From an uncultured Alistipes sp. (GTDB lineage Bacteria; Bacteroidota; Bacteroidia; Bacteroidales; Rikenellaceae), in contig CALUNL010000003.1 of assembly GCA_944322005.1 (NCBI GenBank), positions 1 through 64,000 of the forward strand: a stretch of DNA of 64,000 nt, in the 5' to 3' direction. Both the position numbers and the translations under genes were made by a program. The notes beneath the pieces are model-generated. The model saw only the letters and a list, made by a program, of their open reading frames with translations. It was not told the origin of the DNA and searched no databases. Positions 24,251-32,846 of this stretch are shown here, one piece after another; position 1 is the stretch's first letter, and each line of letters opens with the position of its first letter.

Positions 24251-27193
24251 TTAGAATCGGAAATATACATTGAGATAGTAAGAGGTTCCGTACATGTAGA
24301 AGTACTTGGAATCGAACTTCGTATAGCTCGTGTATTTCGCAATCATCGGATCGCCGTTATAGTTAGGAACGATGTTCGGTCCGTAGTACTTGCTCAAACG
24401 CATCTGTTCGTATCCGCCGGTGCGGAACGTACGGTTGTTGAGCAGGTTCTTTATCTCGAAGCTGAAACCGAGCGAGTACTTGTACTTTATGTACCAGCTC
24501 TTACCGATGCTGAGATTGATAGTGTAGGCATCTTTCAGACGCTCCTCGGCCTTGATCTTGCCGATTTCCGTATTTATGAACTCCTTCTGGCGGCCCCACA
24601 TGTCGTCATAGCTTGCATATCCGAGAGCCTCCACATATATCTTCGTCAACTGGTCGGCGAGATACTGCGTACGGTACATCGGGTTCATCGAGAGATAGTT
24701 GTCCATGTAGTAGTTGAAGTCCAGCGAAATGAACCAGTAGTTCGAGCTGCGGTATCCGAGTCCGACATTGAATGCCTTCTGCGGGGTGCTCTCGATGTAG
24801 TAGTTCTTCCAGTTTACGGTACTCCTTATGGACTCCGTTGCGCTGTTGTCGACAATCTGAACGAAGTTAGGGTTCGACGTATAGCGGTAGTCGCCTATGC
24901 TTGCAGCTCCATTGAGGGAGAAGCCGGCACCCAGAGGGATGTTCACGCCCAACTCGAGTCCGTAATAGCGCTTGTCGATGCCGCTCATCGCAAAGTTGGT
25001 ATACGAAGACTGGAGGTCATCGTAGAAGGAGATCACCTTGGACTGGTCTCCGATGGTGGTATAGAATCCCGACAGGCGGGCCTTGATCCACGGCAGTTTT
25101 ATCTGATAAGTCAGGTCGGCCGCAAAGATCTTCTCGGTGGAGAGACCCGGTGTAACCTGGTTTCGCGTACGTGCCGATACGAACGCATCGCGGAAGTTAG
25201 GCGCATTCTGGCTGTACATTATGTTTGCCTCCAGAGAGTGCGCTCCGGAGAACTGGTAGCGGAAGTTTCCCTTAACCTTGTATGTAAGATAATTCAGGTG
25301 TTTGGAGTCTCCGAAAGAGTCGTTAGGGAACAGACCCTTGCGCCACAGTCCCTGACGCCAGATCGAGGCGAATCCGACCTCTCCGCCGACGGTCATGCTG
25401 AAACCGCCCACATTGTAGTCGTACATGGCCCAAAGCTGTCCCTGACGTACATGTGCATAGTAGTCATATCCGAACTTGTCGCCCTCCTTGGCGAGTCTCG
25501 GGTGACCGTACTTCTCGTAATAGTCGAGGTCGTTCTGGTATGCAAGTACGTTGGAACCGAAGTCACGCATGGCAAACTTGTCGACATCGAGCCAGTATCC
25601 GCCGCCGAGCAGATCCTTTATCTTGTCATAATACTCCGTACGGTTGACACGTGCATTGAGCCCTCCGGTTATCTTCGAATTCTGGTTGAAGCGATGGTCT
25701 ACGGCAATTGCCAGATTGTAGTCGATCTGGTCGGTGTGGCGCTCCTCGATGATATAGTTCGAACGGGTCTGCGTCGTACTATACGTATCGTCTATGCATC
25801 CGCGTCCACGGTTGATGTTCACCATTCCGTCCCAGTCGATCATTCCGTCCCAGTTGGCTGCAGTCTCCATCATCTTGTTTCGATATGTCTCCAGACCTAC
25901 ATCAGAATACTTCTCGTCAGGGAGGTCATACATGTCGATCACATTGTTGATGTCGATCATGTCCTGCAGACGGTCTCCGTAATACGACGGCAGATAACGG
26001 TAGTAGTCAGGACGCGGGTCCGGACCGTCAGCCCATGTAAGCGCCGAATATCCGTTGAATCCGAAACGCACCGATGTTGCAACGCGCAGGCGGGTATTCT
26101 CCGTTGCCTGCCACTCGTAGTTGAGCATCGCAACCGGTTCATGGTTGTTGCGGACACGGGTATTGCGGAGCTTGCCGGCATAATAGCCTACGTTCGGATT
26201 GTAGTAGTTGTTTCCGAACAGATCATAGGCCTCCTGTGTCGATGCCTGCTGTGCGCCACGCTGCGTCGGGGTTCCGAATACGGTCAAGGCAAGGTTGTGT
26301 CCGTTGCCGAAATTCTTCTCAACCGATGCAAAGTATCCGAACGTATTGTAGAATACACCGTCAACATATCCGTTATATCCCTGACGGGTCGAAACGGAGA
26401 ACGCATACGACCAACCGCTGTCGAGCATGCCCGATGCATAAGTAAGCATCACGCGCAGACGGTACATCGTATTGCCGCTGGCCACGCTGGCACGGAATCC
26501 CTTTCGCATCTGCGATGCACGTGCGAGAACGTTGGTTGTTCCGCCTATTCCGCCGAGACCGACATCACCTGCCACAAGTCCGGTGGTGGTCTCCTGGTTA
26601 CGGGTCGCGTCATTCAGACCTGTCCACAACGACCACGGACCATATCCAGTCAATGCATCGTTGAACCTGATGCCGTTGAGATAGATATCGGTATACTGCG
26701 TGTCATATCCTCTCGTTCTGAAGCGCATCTCACTGAATTTGTAGGAGGTAATTGACGTAAATATGTCCTTAGAGGCCGACAACACCGACGGAAGAGCCGG
26801 CGAATCGCCGGATGAATCCGTATCGGTATCGAGTTCCGCAAATACCGAATCGTCTACGGCCGTAGGGGCTCCGACAGGTATGTCCGGAATCAGAACCACC
26901 GCATTGATATCCCTTACAAGTGCATCTACGCGCACCTTCAATGTCAGAGGTTCGAAATCCTTGGCTTCGAATATGACGTCATATTCGCCTTTGGCCATAT
27001 TGTCGAAACTGAACTTTCCGTCACTGTCGGAAACCGTTTCGATTCCGAGCGAAGGTATCGTTACCTTCACGTTGCCGATACTGGCACGAGAACCTCGGGA
27101 CACCACAGTACCTTTGACGCCTCCGGTCTGAGTCTGAGCATTGACCGATAGTGCGAACAAGGCACAAATCAGGAGTAATAGATTTCTCTTCAT
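24251..27193 (-). CDS. TonB-dependent outer-membrane receptor
   Basis: A 980-residue protein. Signal peptide 1-20; a carboxypeptidase-regulatory-like beta-sandwich (about 25-105) with GGVKGTVVSRGSRASIGNVK; then a plug domain (about 130-290, with FNDALTGYGPW), and a 22-strand barrel ending in Phe (NVYFRF). It lies 6 nt downstream of the EEP gene and 32 nt upstream of the DUF5689 gene. There is no SusD gene. By context its substrate could be nucleic-acid breakdown products, but the barrel itself gives no proof. Confidence 0.9.
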   Translation of the reverse strand: MKRNLLLLICALFALSVNAQTQTGGVKGTVVSRGSRASIGNVKVTIPSLGIETVSDSDGKFSFDNMAKGEYDVIFEAKDFEPLTLKVRVDALVRDINAVVLIPDIPVGAPTAVDDSVFAELDTDTDSSGDSPALPSVLSASKDIFTSITSYKFSEMRFRTRGYDTQYTDIYLNGIRFNDALTGYGPWSLWTGLNDATRNQETTTGLVAGDVGLGGIGGTTNVLARASQMRKGFRASVASGNTMYRLRVMLTYASGMLDSGWSYAFSVSTRQGYNGYVDGVFYNTFGYFASVEKNFGNGHNLALTVFGTPTQRGAQQASTQEAYDLFGNNYYNPNVGYYAGKLRNTRVRNNHEPVAMLNYEWQATENTRLRVATSVRFGFNGYSALTWADGPDPRPDYYRYLPSYYGDRLQDMIDINNVIDMYDLPDEKYSDVGLETYRNKMMETAANWDGMIDWDGMVNINRGRGCIDDTYSTTQTRSNYIIEERHTDQIDYNLAIAVDHRFNQNSKITGGLNARVNRTEYYDKIKDLLGGGYWLDVDKFAMRDFGSNVLAYQNDLDYYEKYGHPRLAKEGDKFGYDYYAHVRQGQLWAMYDYNVGGFSMTVGGEVGFASIWRQGLWRKGLFPNDSFGDSKHLNYLTYKVKGNFRYQFSGAHSLEANIMYSQNAPNFRDAFVSARTRNQVTPGLSTEKIFAADLTYQIKLPWIKARLSGFYTTIGDQSKVISFYDDLQSSYTNFAMSGIDKRYYGLELGVNIPLGAGFSLNGAASIGDYRYTSNPNFVQIVDNSATESIRSTVNWKNYYIESTPQKAFNVGLGYRSSNYWFISLDFNYYMDNYLSMNPMYRTQYLADQLTKIYVEALGYASYDDMWGRQKEFINTEIGKIKAEERLKDAYTINLSIGKSWYIKYKYSLGFSFEIKNLLNNRTFRTGGYEQMRLSKYYGPNIVPNYNGDPMIAKYTSYTKFDSKYFYMYGTSYYLNVYFRF

Positions 27194-27199
27194 ATATGT

Positions 27200-28246
27200 T
27201 TAGTTGTTTTGTTTGCCTATGTATATGTATACCGGGAAGTGGTCACTGAAACCGTTCTGGAAGTTGGTTCCCACAAAAGTTCTCAACGGATATCCCCTGT
27301 ACTGTCCCGACTGCTGTATCATGTACGGACGCGTGAATATGTTACCGTAGAAACGGCTGCCAGGAGCACGCTGCAACTTCAACTCTCCCTTTTCCGCATT
27401 GACAAGATTGCCGCTGACGATAATGTTGTCGAACAGGTTCCACGAATCCTGATATGCAAGGGTTCCATATCCGGCCTTCAGGACATCTATGTACGGATTG
27501 TAGAAGTCATCGTCGGCAAGATGTTTGACGCTGCTCTTGGCATTGAGGCAGTCAGGGTCGACAATACTCTTGTCGGTGGCATCGTCGTTAAGGTCACCCA
27601 TTATTATTACCTTGGTCTTCGGGTTCGCCATCATCACCGAATCCTTTATCTTGCGGATTGCGCGTGCACATGCCTCACGCTTCGGCGACGAGGCCTCCTT
27701 GCCTCCCAGACGCGACGGCCAGTGCGAAACGAGGAAGAAGAACGGCTCCTCGTCTATCGTACCCCACATCGTAACAAATCCACGGGTACGGAAGTAAGGC
27801 ATTCCAGGCATCTTGAACGGAATTTCACGGCTGCCTTCAAGCTTGAAGATATCCGGACGGTAGAGGAATGCCACGTCAATGCCTCGCGCATCCGGCGAAT
27901 CGTAATGAACGATACGATAGTTTGCCGGAGCAAGTTTCTGAGTGGAGACCACATCCTCCAGCACGCCACGGGTTTCCACCTCCGAAACACCTATTACGGC
28001 CGGATAGCTCTTCTGTATGGCTGCAATGTCGAAAAACACGCGCTCGATGTTTCCGAGTTTCTTGTAATACTTTACAGAGCCCCATTTACGCTCGCCGTCC
28101 GGCGTAAACTCGTCATCGCGGGTCTCCGGGTCGTTAATCGTATCGAAGAAGTTTTCGAGGTTGTAGAAGACAACCGTATACGGCTTCTGCGCGAATATTG
28201 CGAGAAATGCCGAGGCGAACAATAAGGTTAAAAACAGTTTTCTCAT
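27200..28246 (-). CDS. Secreted endonuclease/exonuclease/phosphatase family protein
   Basis: A 348-residue EEP-fold hydrolase with a signal peptide (cleavage near IFAQ, residue 20). Fold motifs are all present: YNLENFF (28-34), SEVE (88-91, metal-binding Glu), SHWPSR (174-179, catalytic His175), GDLNDD (217-222) and the final SDHFPV (Asp335-His336). It can hydrolyse phosphodiester or phosphomonoester bonds; DNase, RNase or nucleotidase activity cannot be told apart. It lies between the NucA-type endonuclease gene and the TonB receptor gene, which suggests sequential attack on a nucleic acid. Confidence 0.88.
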   Translation of the reverse strand: MRKLFLTLLFASAFLAIFAQKPYTVVFYNLENFFDTINDPETRDDEFTPDGERKWGSVKYYKKLGNIERVFFDIAAIQKSYPAVIGVSEVETRGVLEDVVSTQKLAPANYRIVHYDSPDARGIDVAFLYRPDIFKLEGSREIPFKMPGMPYFRTRGFVTMWGTIDEEPFFFLVSHWPSRLGGKEASSPKREACARAIRKIKDSVMMANPKTKVIIMGDLNDDATDKSIVDPDCLNAKSSVKHLADDDFYNPYIDVLKAGYGTLAYQDSWNLFDNIIVSGNLVNAEKGELKLQRAPGSRFYGNIFTRPYMIQQSGQYRGYPLRTFVGTNFQNGFSDHFPVYIYIGKQNN

Positions 28247-28274
28247 ATTTCAACAATTTTTATTCGTCATATTG

Positions 28275-29474
28275 TCATTGGAGTCCGTTCCAAGCGGATG
28301 GGTCACAATGCGACTTCACCTTGTCTGCAATTTCAGGGTTGAGCATGTTGAAGAACTCGAATCCCGTCAACTCCTCTATTGTCTTGACCGAAACAAACGC
28401 GTCCGCAGGCAAAGTTGTCGAACTTCCGGTATTCTTATGCTGCAGCCAGATACCAATGGCCTTCAGTTCGGATGCATCATCGAACGAATCCACCGACCTG
28501 CGGGTGTTGCCAGACACCGTACGCAGCAGGATCTTATAGTAGTGCGATGGAATCGGCATTATAGTACCGCCGACATCCGTTGTCGACTCCTCAATCGACG
28601 AGTCGTAAGGCCCATTGAAATAGGCTCCGGTAACCACATAAAGCGTATCGGCACATATCTGGTTACGCACCTTGTTTTCAAGGCTGCCCCACAGATTCTG
28701 GTTGAAGTTGCTGTATTGCGGCGTCATATTGGTCGAATAGAATGTCTGGTCCATGAACGACTGCTCGCACTTGCGGTCGGCGGCAGGTATCTGGTGGCCG
28801 CGATCATACGGACCGCTGTACGAACGGCTCAAATTGGCCTGATATCCGGACGGAACATCCGGGTCAAACGGGAATACATTAGGCCTGGTCGCAGGGCCCG
28901 ACGTATATACCGTGTGCAACGGATACGCAACCCAATGTGATGCATGCAAGGTCTTGTCGAAACAGAAAGTGTAGTTTCTCTTGATCTCATTCATCAGCAT
29001 TGACGTATGGGTACAATAAATGTAATTCTCGTCTGCCTTGTACTTCGGAAGCTCGTTCCACGGTTTATCGTAGTTTTCCGGCGCATCGTATACGGTCTGA
29101 CGCAGCGGCAGTTCGAACTCATAACCGTTGTCGAATACGACCGTAATGTCGGCATATCTCACCTCTCCGTAGTTCTGCGAGAACTTCACCCACAGCATCG
29201 ATTCCGTCGAATTCATGGTTCCCGACACCTCATTTACGCGATTGTTCGTAAGCAGGCACCAGTCTCCCTCCGAAACCACACTCACATTGTATCCGGTCCC
29301 CTTTGGCGCCCTCAATATCAATGCACAACTAGTATCATATCCCTTTGCCACCGAGTTGCAGTTCAAAGCGGCCGACGTCTCCACAACAACGGGATTATTA
29401 TCGGCAGGCTTCTCGCAAGCAGCGAACAGCAGCGTCGTGGCACAGATGCAAATTATTCCAAGAATATGTCTCAT
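28275..29474 (-). CDS. DNA/RNA non-specific endonuclease lipoprotein
   Basis: A 399-residue surface lipoprotein (lipobox LLFAAC, Cys20). Residues about 40-130 form a BACON-like beta domain, followed by a NucA/Serratia-type nuclease domain with the DRGHQIPAAD motif (DRGH at 224-227, catalytic His227) and the downstream NMTPQ and FNQNLWGSLE segment that supplies the metal-binding Asn. This type cuts single- and double-stranded DNA and RNA without sequence specificity. Being lipid-anchored, it could act at the cell surface to shorten extracellular nucleic acids. Confidence 0.92.
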   Translation of the reverse strand: MRHILGIICICATTLLFAACEKPADNNPVVVETSAALNCNSVAKGYDTSCALILRAPKGTGYNVSVVSEGDWCLLTNNRVNEVSGTMNSTESMLWVKFSQNYGEVRYADITVVFDNGYEFELPLRQTVYDAPENYDKPWNELPKYKADENYIYCTHTSMLMNEIKRNYTFCFDKTLHASHWVAYPLHTVYTSGPATRPNVFPFDPDVPSGYQANLSRSYSGPYDRGHQIPAADRKCEQSFMDQTFYSTNMTPQYSNFNQNLWGSLENKVRNQICADTLYVVTGAYFNGPYDSSIEESTTDVGGTIMPIPSHYYKILLRTVSGNTRRSVDSFDDASELKAIGIWLQHKNTGSSTTLPADAFVSVKTIEELTGFEFFNMLNPEIADKVKSHCDPSAWNGLQ

Positions 29475-29527
29475 ATCAAAAAATAATTTCTTCCCACAAA
29501 TACACTCTCACACATTTCTGTTCTTGT

Positions 29528-29557
29528 GACCGGAGGGTCGGTCAAAACCCTCCGGTC
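29528..29557 (-). other. Hairpin between the first two genes of the nuclease operon
   Basis: A 10-bp perfect stem (29528-29537 with 29548-29557), ten-base loop and no T run on the minus strand. It is more likely to protect or cleave mRNA, or to attenuate downstream genes, than to terminate fully. Confidence 0.6.
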
Positions 29558-29570
29558 TGAATTACGTCCG

Positions 29571-32402
29571 TTATTTCTTGTAGGTAACGGTAATCGACTC
29601 GGCATAGAATGCCGCTCTGGTCTTGTTCACAAGCTTGAAGTAAGGATAGTTGTTTCCGGCAAAGTCGTACGATACGGTGTGTATGTACTGGCCGGTAGCC
29701 TCATCCAACTTGCTCGTATTCGAGGTAGGCATAACCTCATATCCCGAATAGTCTGCTGCATCGGCAGGCGTGCTGCCCATAAAGATGCTGACATTCAACG
29801 GCGTCTCCGATGCCGCACGCAGCACGACGATTATCTGCTGGATGTCGTTGAGCGATTCCGTATTGGTTACGAATCCCTGCTTCGACTCGTCGCTCGTGCT
29901 TCCCTGGAACTGAATGGTATCCTGGAATTTGCTCGATGCCGTCGGACGCTGTATCTTGACTCCGGCAAACGGTACTTCGTCGGTAGTCCAGCGGACCCAT
30001 GTCGAAGGGTCGTTCACCTCGCCGACATATGCCTTTGCAAGCTCCTCGCCCAACGAAGCCTCGATGGAAGCGAGCGAGAAGGTCACCTGCGTTGCATCGG
30101 CCGAAACCGAAGCATTCTGTTTCAGCGCGACTGTCTCGGTCAGCGAACCCGGGACTCCGTCGATGGTGTATGAAACGGTAACAGTCAGGACATCGTCAAC
30201 AGCCGAGTCGTTTGCGTTAGGCTTTGCCTCAATCGTGATTGTACTCTTGTCTGGCGAAACGGTCACTGCAAACTGATCAGGGTTCTGCACCGTAGCCGAG
30301 ATATCGAACGAAGGAATATTCTTGGTGGTTACGCTCACCGTCTTGGTCTCGCCGCCGGCAATGAACGAGAGCGACTCCGGGCTCAACTTGAGGATCGGGT
30401 CGGTCGGCTCATTGAATGCAGCAACATCGGCAGCGGATACCGGGAAGAGCTGGAAAGTCGTATTGTAGATCTCCATTACTCCATATATGTTTCCGCGCTC
30501 GGCAATATACTTCGTCTTCGCGAACGAAGCATCCTTGCTCACTCGAACAGCCAGCGAAGAGTTCGACAGATCAGTCAGCGTGGTATTCACGTAGTTGTCC
30601 GACGTATTGTTCCAGTATCCCTCTGCTGCAGGAGCCACATCCTTGATGCACAGATACATTCCGAGATACTTCTGCGAATTGGCCTGGGCCACGGTAAGTT
30701 CTGGAACCACCATGTTGTCAGCCACGCTTCCGGTAGGGGTTATGGTAGCACCCTGTACCTCCGGAAGGTTGGAATACGGAGCATACGTTGCATTCGTAAA
30801 GTCAACCGTAACCTGCGAGCCCACCGGCATGTCGGCCTCAGTATAGTTGACGCCATAGAAAAGCATTCCAGAGTATGGTTTTCCGGTATTGTCGACCAGC
30901 GAAAGCGTCTGATAGAAGTTGCCCTCGTTGTTGTTGGCGGCAACATATGCCGTAATAGGACCGAATCCCTTCAGTGATCCACCTGCAGCGACCTCGTTAA
31001 CGAGGATATAGTCGTTGAGGCCCTCGATGGAGAGAGGATTGCCCACGCCTCTCTGACGCACGGTGACAGTCGACTGCATTCCACCGCCAGATACGGTTAT
31101 CGTTCCGAGTTCCTGCGAAAGGTCCTGCGTTGCGCCAGAGGTTGCGGTAACGGTTACGATATTGTTGTTACCATCACCGGACTGCGGATCTACCGAGAAT
31201 CCGGAACCGTTTGTCGAAAGCGTCCAGCCATCCTTACCCATAACCATGAATGTAGCCGAGGAGCCCGACTCTGCATCAAGTACAACCATCGACTTGGACA
31301 GGAGAAGAGGTACATCCGAAAGTTCAACGATGTCACTCGTAAATACAGGCATAACCTGAACCGAAGAACTGTAGTACTCGGCCAGAACCTTGATTGTTCC
31401 CACCTTGTTGCTGTTGATGGTATACTGCTGGAATGCAGGAGCATACTGCGAACGTCCCATACGTACGGAGAGCGTCGTTCCGGTAGTGGCATCCTCACAT
31501 ACAACAGTCTGGTTGTCTGCTGCAATCCAAGGTTTTCCGTTCCAGTCGGCCTGTGCCTTGACGTTCTTGACGGCAACATACTGACCCTGGTACTCGTTGC
31601 TGATCACATCAGATACTGTCAACTCCGGAACTACCAACTGCTCGGAAGCGCCAGTTTTGGATACGGACATTCCCTTGAGCTCACGCAGTCCGTAGTAGTT
31701 GTTGTAGGTAGCGTTCTTCAATCCCGAAACCGTTACAACCGAGCCGACAGGATAGTTGGATATCGCAGCCGAACCGAATGCAGAGTCGTAAAGCAGGATT
31801 GCGGAGTTAGGATATCCGGTGTTGTCTCCGACGGCAAGTATCTGTCCGATGTTTCCGTCTCCGTAGTTCGCAAGAACGACTGCCTCAATGGAGTCATCCG
31901 TATAGTTGAGCGTCGCCGTACCGTTGGAGCTCGACACGCCTCCGTGCTCGGCCTTGATGAAGGCAACGAGTTTCTCGACATCGCCCTGTACGTAAGGCTC
32001 GTCCGTAGCGGACTGGGTAATCGAGATCTCGGCCTTGTCCCATTTCCATCCGGTAGACTTCTGGTATACCGTAAATGTCAGGTTGGCACGACGCATTGAA
32101 CCGGTTTCGTTTTCGTCAATCGAAACGCTTACGGTAGCATTACCCTCACCGGAAGATGGAAGAGCCACTACCCAACTCTGGTCGCTCTCTACCGTCCAGT
32201 AGGAATCTGCCGTAACGGCAATCTCCTCCTCCACGCTGAAACGGGCAATGGAGATGGAAGGAATGTCGACGCTTATCGACGGACTCTGACCGCCCATCTG
32301 CGACGACTCATAAATATAGACGTCGCCATTGTGGCATCCGGACAGTGCACTCATCGAAAAAAGAGCAATCGAACATACAAAAACTTTGAAAAGGTTTTTC
32401 AT
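29571..32402 (-). CDS. Large BACON/DUF5689-type surface lipoprotein
   Basis: A 943-residue lipoprotein (lipobox ALSGC, Cys23). It alternates BACON-type beta-sandwich domains (about 50-130, 365-450 and 690-780) with two similar OB-like modules (about 145-360 and 455-675), each containing a V-x-G-x-V strand, a VPELTV turn and a QYVAVK or MYLCIK strand. The two modules look like an internal duplication. Around 800-943 there is a further beta-rich region with a DUF5689-like tail. It is the first gene of the nuclease operon, so it is probably made in largest amount. Binding of polymer at the surface is the likely job; the ligand is inferred only from neighbours. Confidence 0.75.
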   Translation of the reverse strand: MKNLFKVFVCSIALFSMSALSGCHNGDVYIYESSQMGGQSPSISVDIPSISIARFSVEEEIAVTADSYWTVESDQSWVVALPSSGEGNATVSVSIDENETGSMRRANLTFTVYQKSTGWKWDKAEISITQSATDEPYVQGDVEKLVAFIKAEHGGVSSSNGTATLNYTDDSIEAVVLANYGDGNIGQILAVGDNTGYPNSAILLYDSAFGSAAISNYPVGSVVTVSGLKNATYNNYYGLRELKGMSVSKTGASEQLVVPELTVSDVISNEYQGQYVAVKNVKAQADWNGKPWIAADNQTVVCEDATTGTTLSVRMGRSQYAPAFQQYTINSNKVGTIKVLAEYYSSSVQVMPVFTSDIVELSDVPLLLSKSMVVLDAESGSSATFMVMGKDGWTLSTNGSGFSVDPQSGDGNNNIVTVTATSGATQDLSQELGTITVSGGGMQSTVTVRQRGVGNPLSIEGLNDYILVNEVAAGGSLKGFGPITAYVAANNNEGNFYQTLSLVDNTGKPYSGMLFYGVNYTEADMPVGSQVTVDFTNATYAPYSNLPEVQGATITPTGSVADNMVVPELTVAQANSQKYLGMYLCIKDVAPAAEGYWNNTSDNYVNTTLTDLSNSSLAVRVSKDASFAKTKYIAERGNIYGVMEIYNTTFQLFPVSAADVAAFNEPTDPILKLSPESLSFIAGGETKTVSVTTKNIPSFDISATVQNPDQFAVTVSPDKSTITIEAKPNANDSAVDDVLTVTVSYTIDGVPGSLTETVALKQNASVSADATQVTFSLASIEASLGEELAKAYVGEVNDPSTWVRWTTDEVPFAGVKIQRPTASSKFQDTIQFQGSTSDESKQGFVTNTESLNDIQQIIVVLRAASETPLNVSIFMGSTPADAADYSGYEVMPTSNTSKLDEATGQYIHTVSYDFAGNNYPYFKLVNKTRAAFYAESITVTYKK

Positions 32403-32760
32403 AATGTTGTCCTTTATTGAATTGTTTATAATTTGTAATCTCTATTTATTATTAATTTATAAATTATCACATAAACACCACCACCTCGAAAAATATGTAG
32501 TTTAAATACAAATTTAAGCAAATATTTTTTAAAACGCAGCACAAATTCGCTTATTTTTTTCGACATTCGTCATGTCGCATACATAAAATACTGATTAGCA
32601 GGATAAAACATACGATAGTCACGACCGTGCACCATACGCGAACACTTTCATATAAAAATAGGTATAGTACTATCCGATAGGATTTTGTACAGAAGACAGG
32701 CCTATATGTACTCTGCCATGCGAACCGACCACGGTTTTATAAATATGCCAAAACAAATAA
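32403..32760. other. AT-rich intergenic region upstream of the nuclease operon
   Basis: Holds the likely promoter of the minus-strand nuclease operon, with a TAAATTTG box at 32509-32516 and runs of A and T, and about 110 nt of leader. No gene or repeat was seen elsewhere in it. Confidence 0.5.
32509..32516 (-). promoter_or_regulatory. -7 box (TAAATTTG) for the nuclease operon
   Basis: A perfect TAnnTTTG on the minus strand. The nearest TTTG (32545-32542) is 25 bases away, too far for the usual spacing, so an activator may be needed. Confidence 0.4.
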
Positions 32761-32786
32761 CCACCGCCCGAGTTTTCGGGCGGTGG
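32761..32786 (-). terminator. Terminator of the fimbrial operon
   Basis: An 11-bp GC-rich perfect stem (CCACCGCCCGA with TCGGGCGGTGG) around GTTT; on the minus strand a T-rich tract follows. It lies 60 bases after the stop of the last fimbrial gene. Confidence 0.85.
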
Positions 32787-32846
32787 TTTCGGTCGGGCAA
32801 ACCGTAAAACTGTCTCAGCTTTTAATCAAGCCGCATGTATGTCAAC

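Noticed and set aside
25238-26755. Open frame antisense to the TonB receptor (505 codons)
   Set aside because: Reverse-strand shadow of a well-supported receptor; no promoter box and no recognisable domain.
22512-27193. SusC/SusD-type polysaccharide utilisation locus
   Set aside because: A TonB receptor is present, but no SusD homologue or glycoside hydrolase; enzymes are nucleases.
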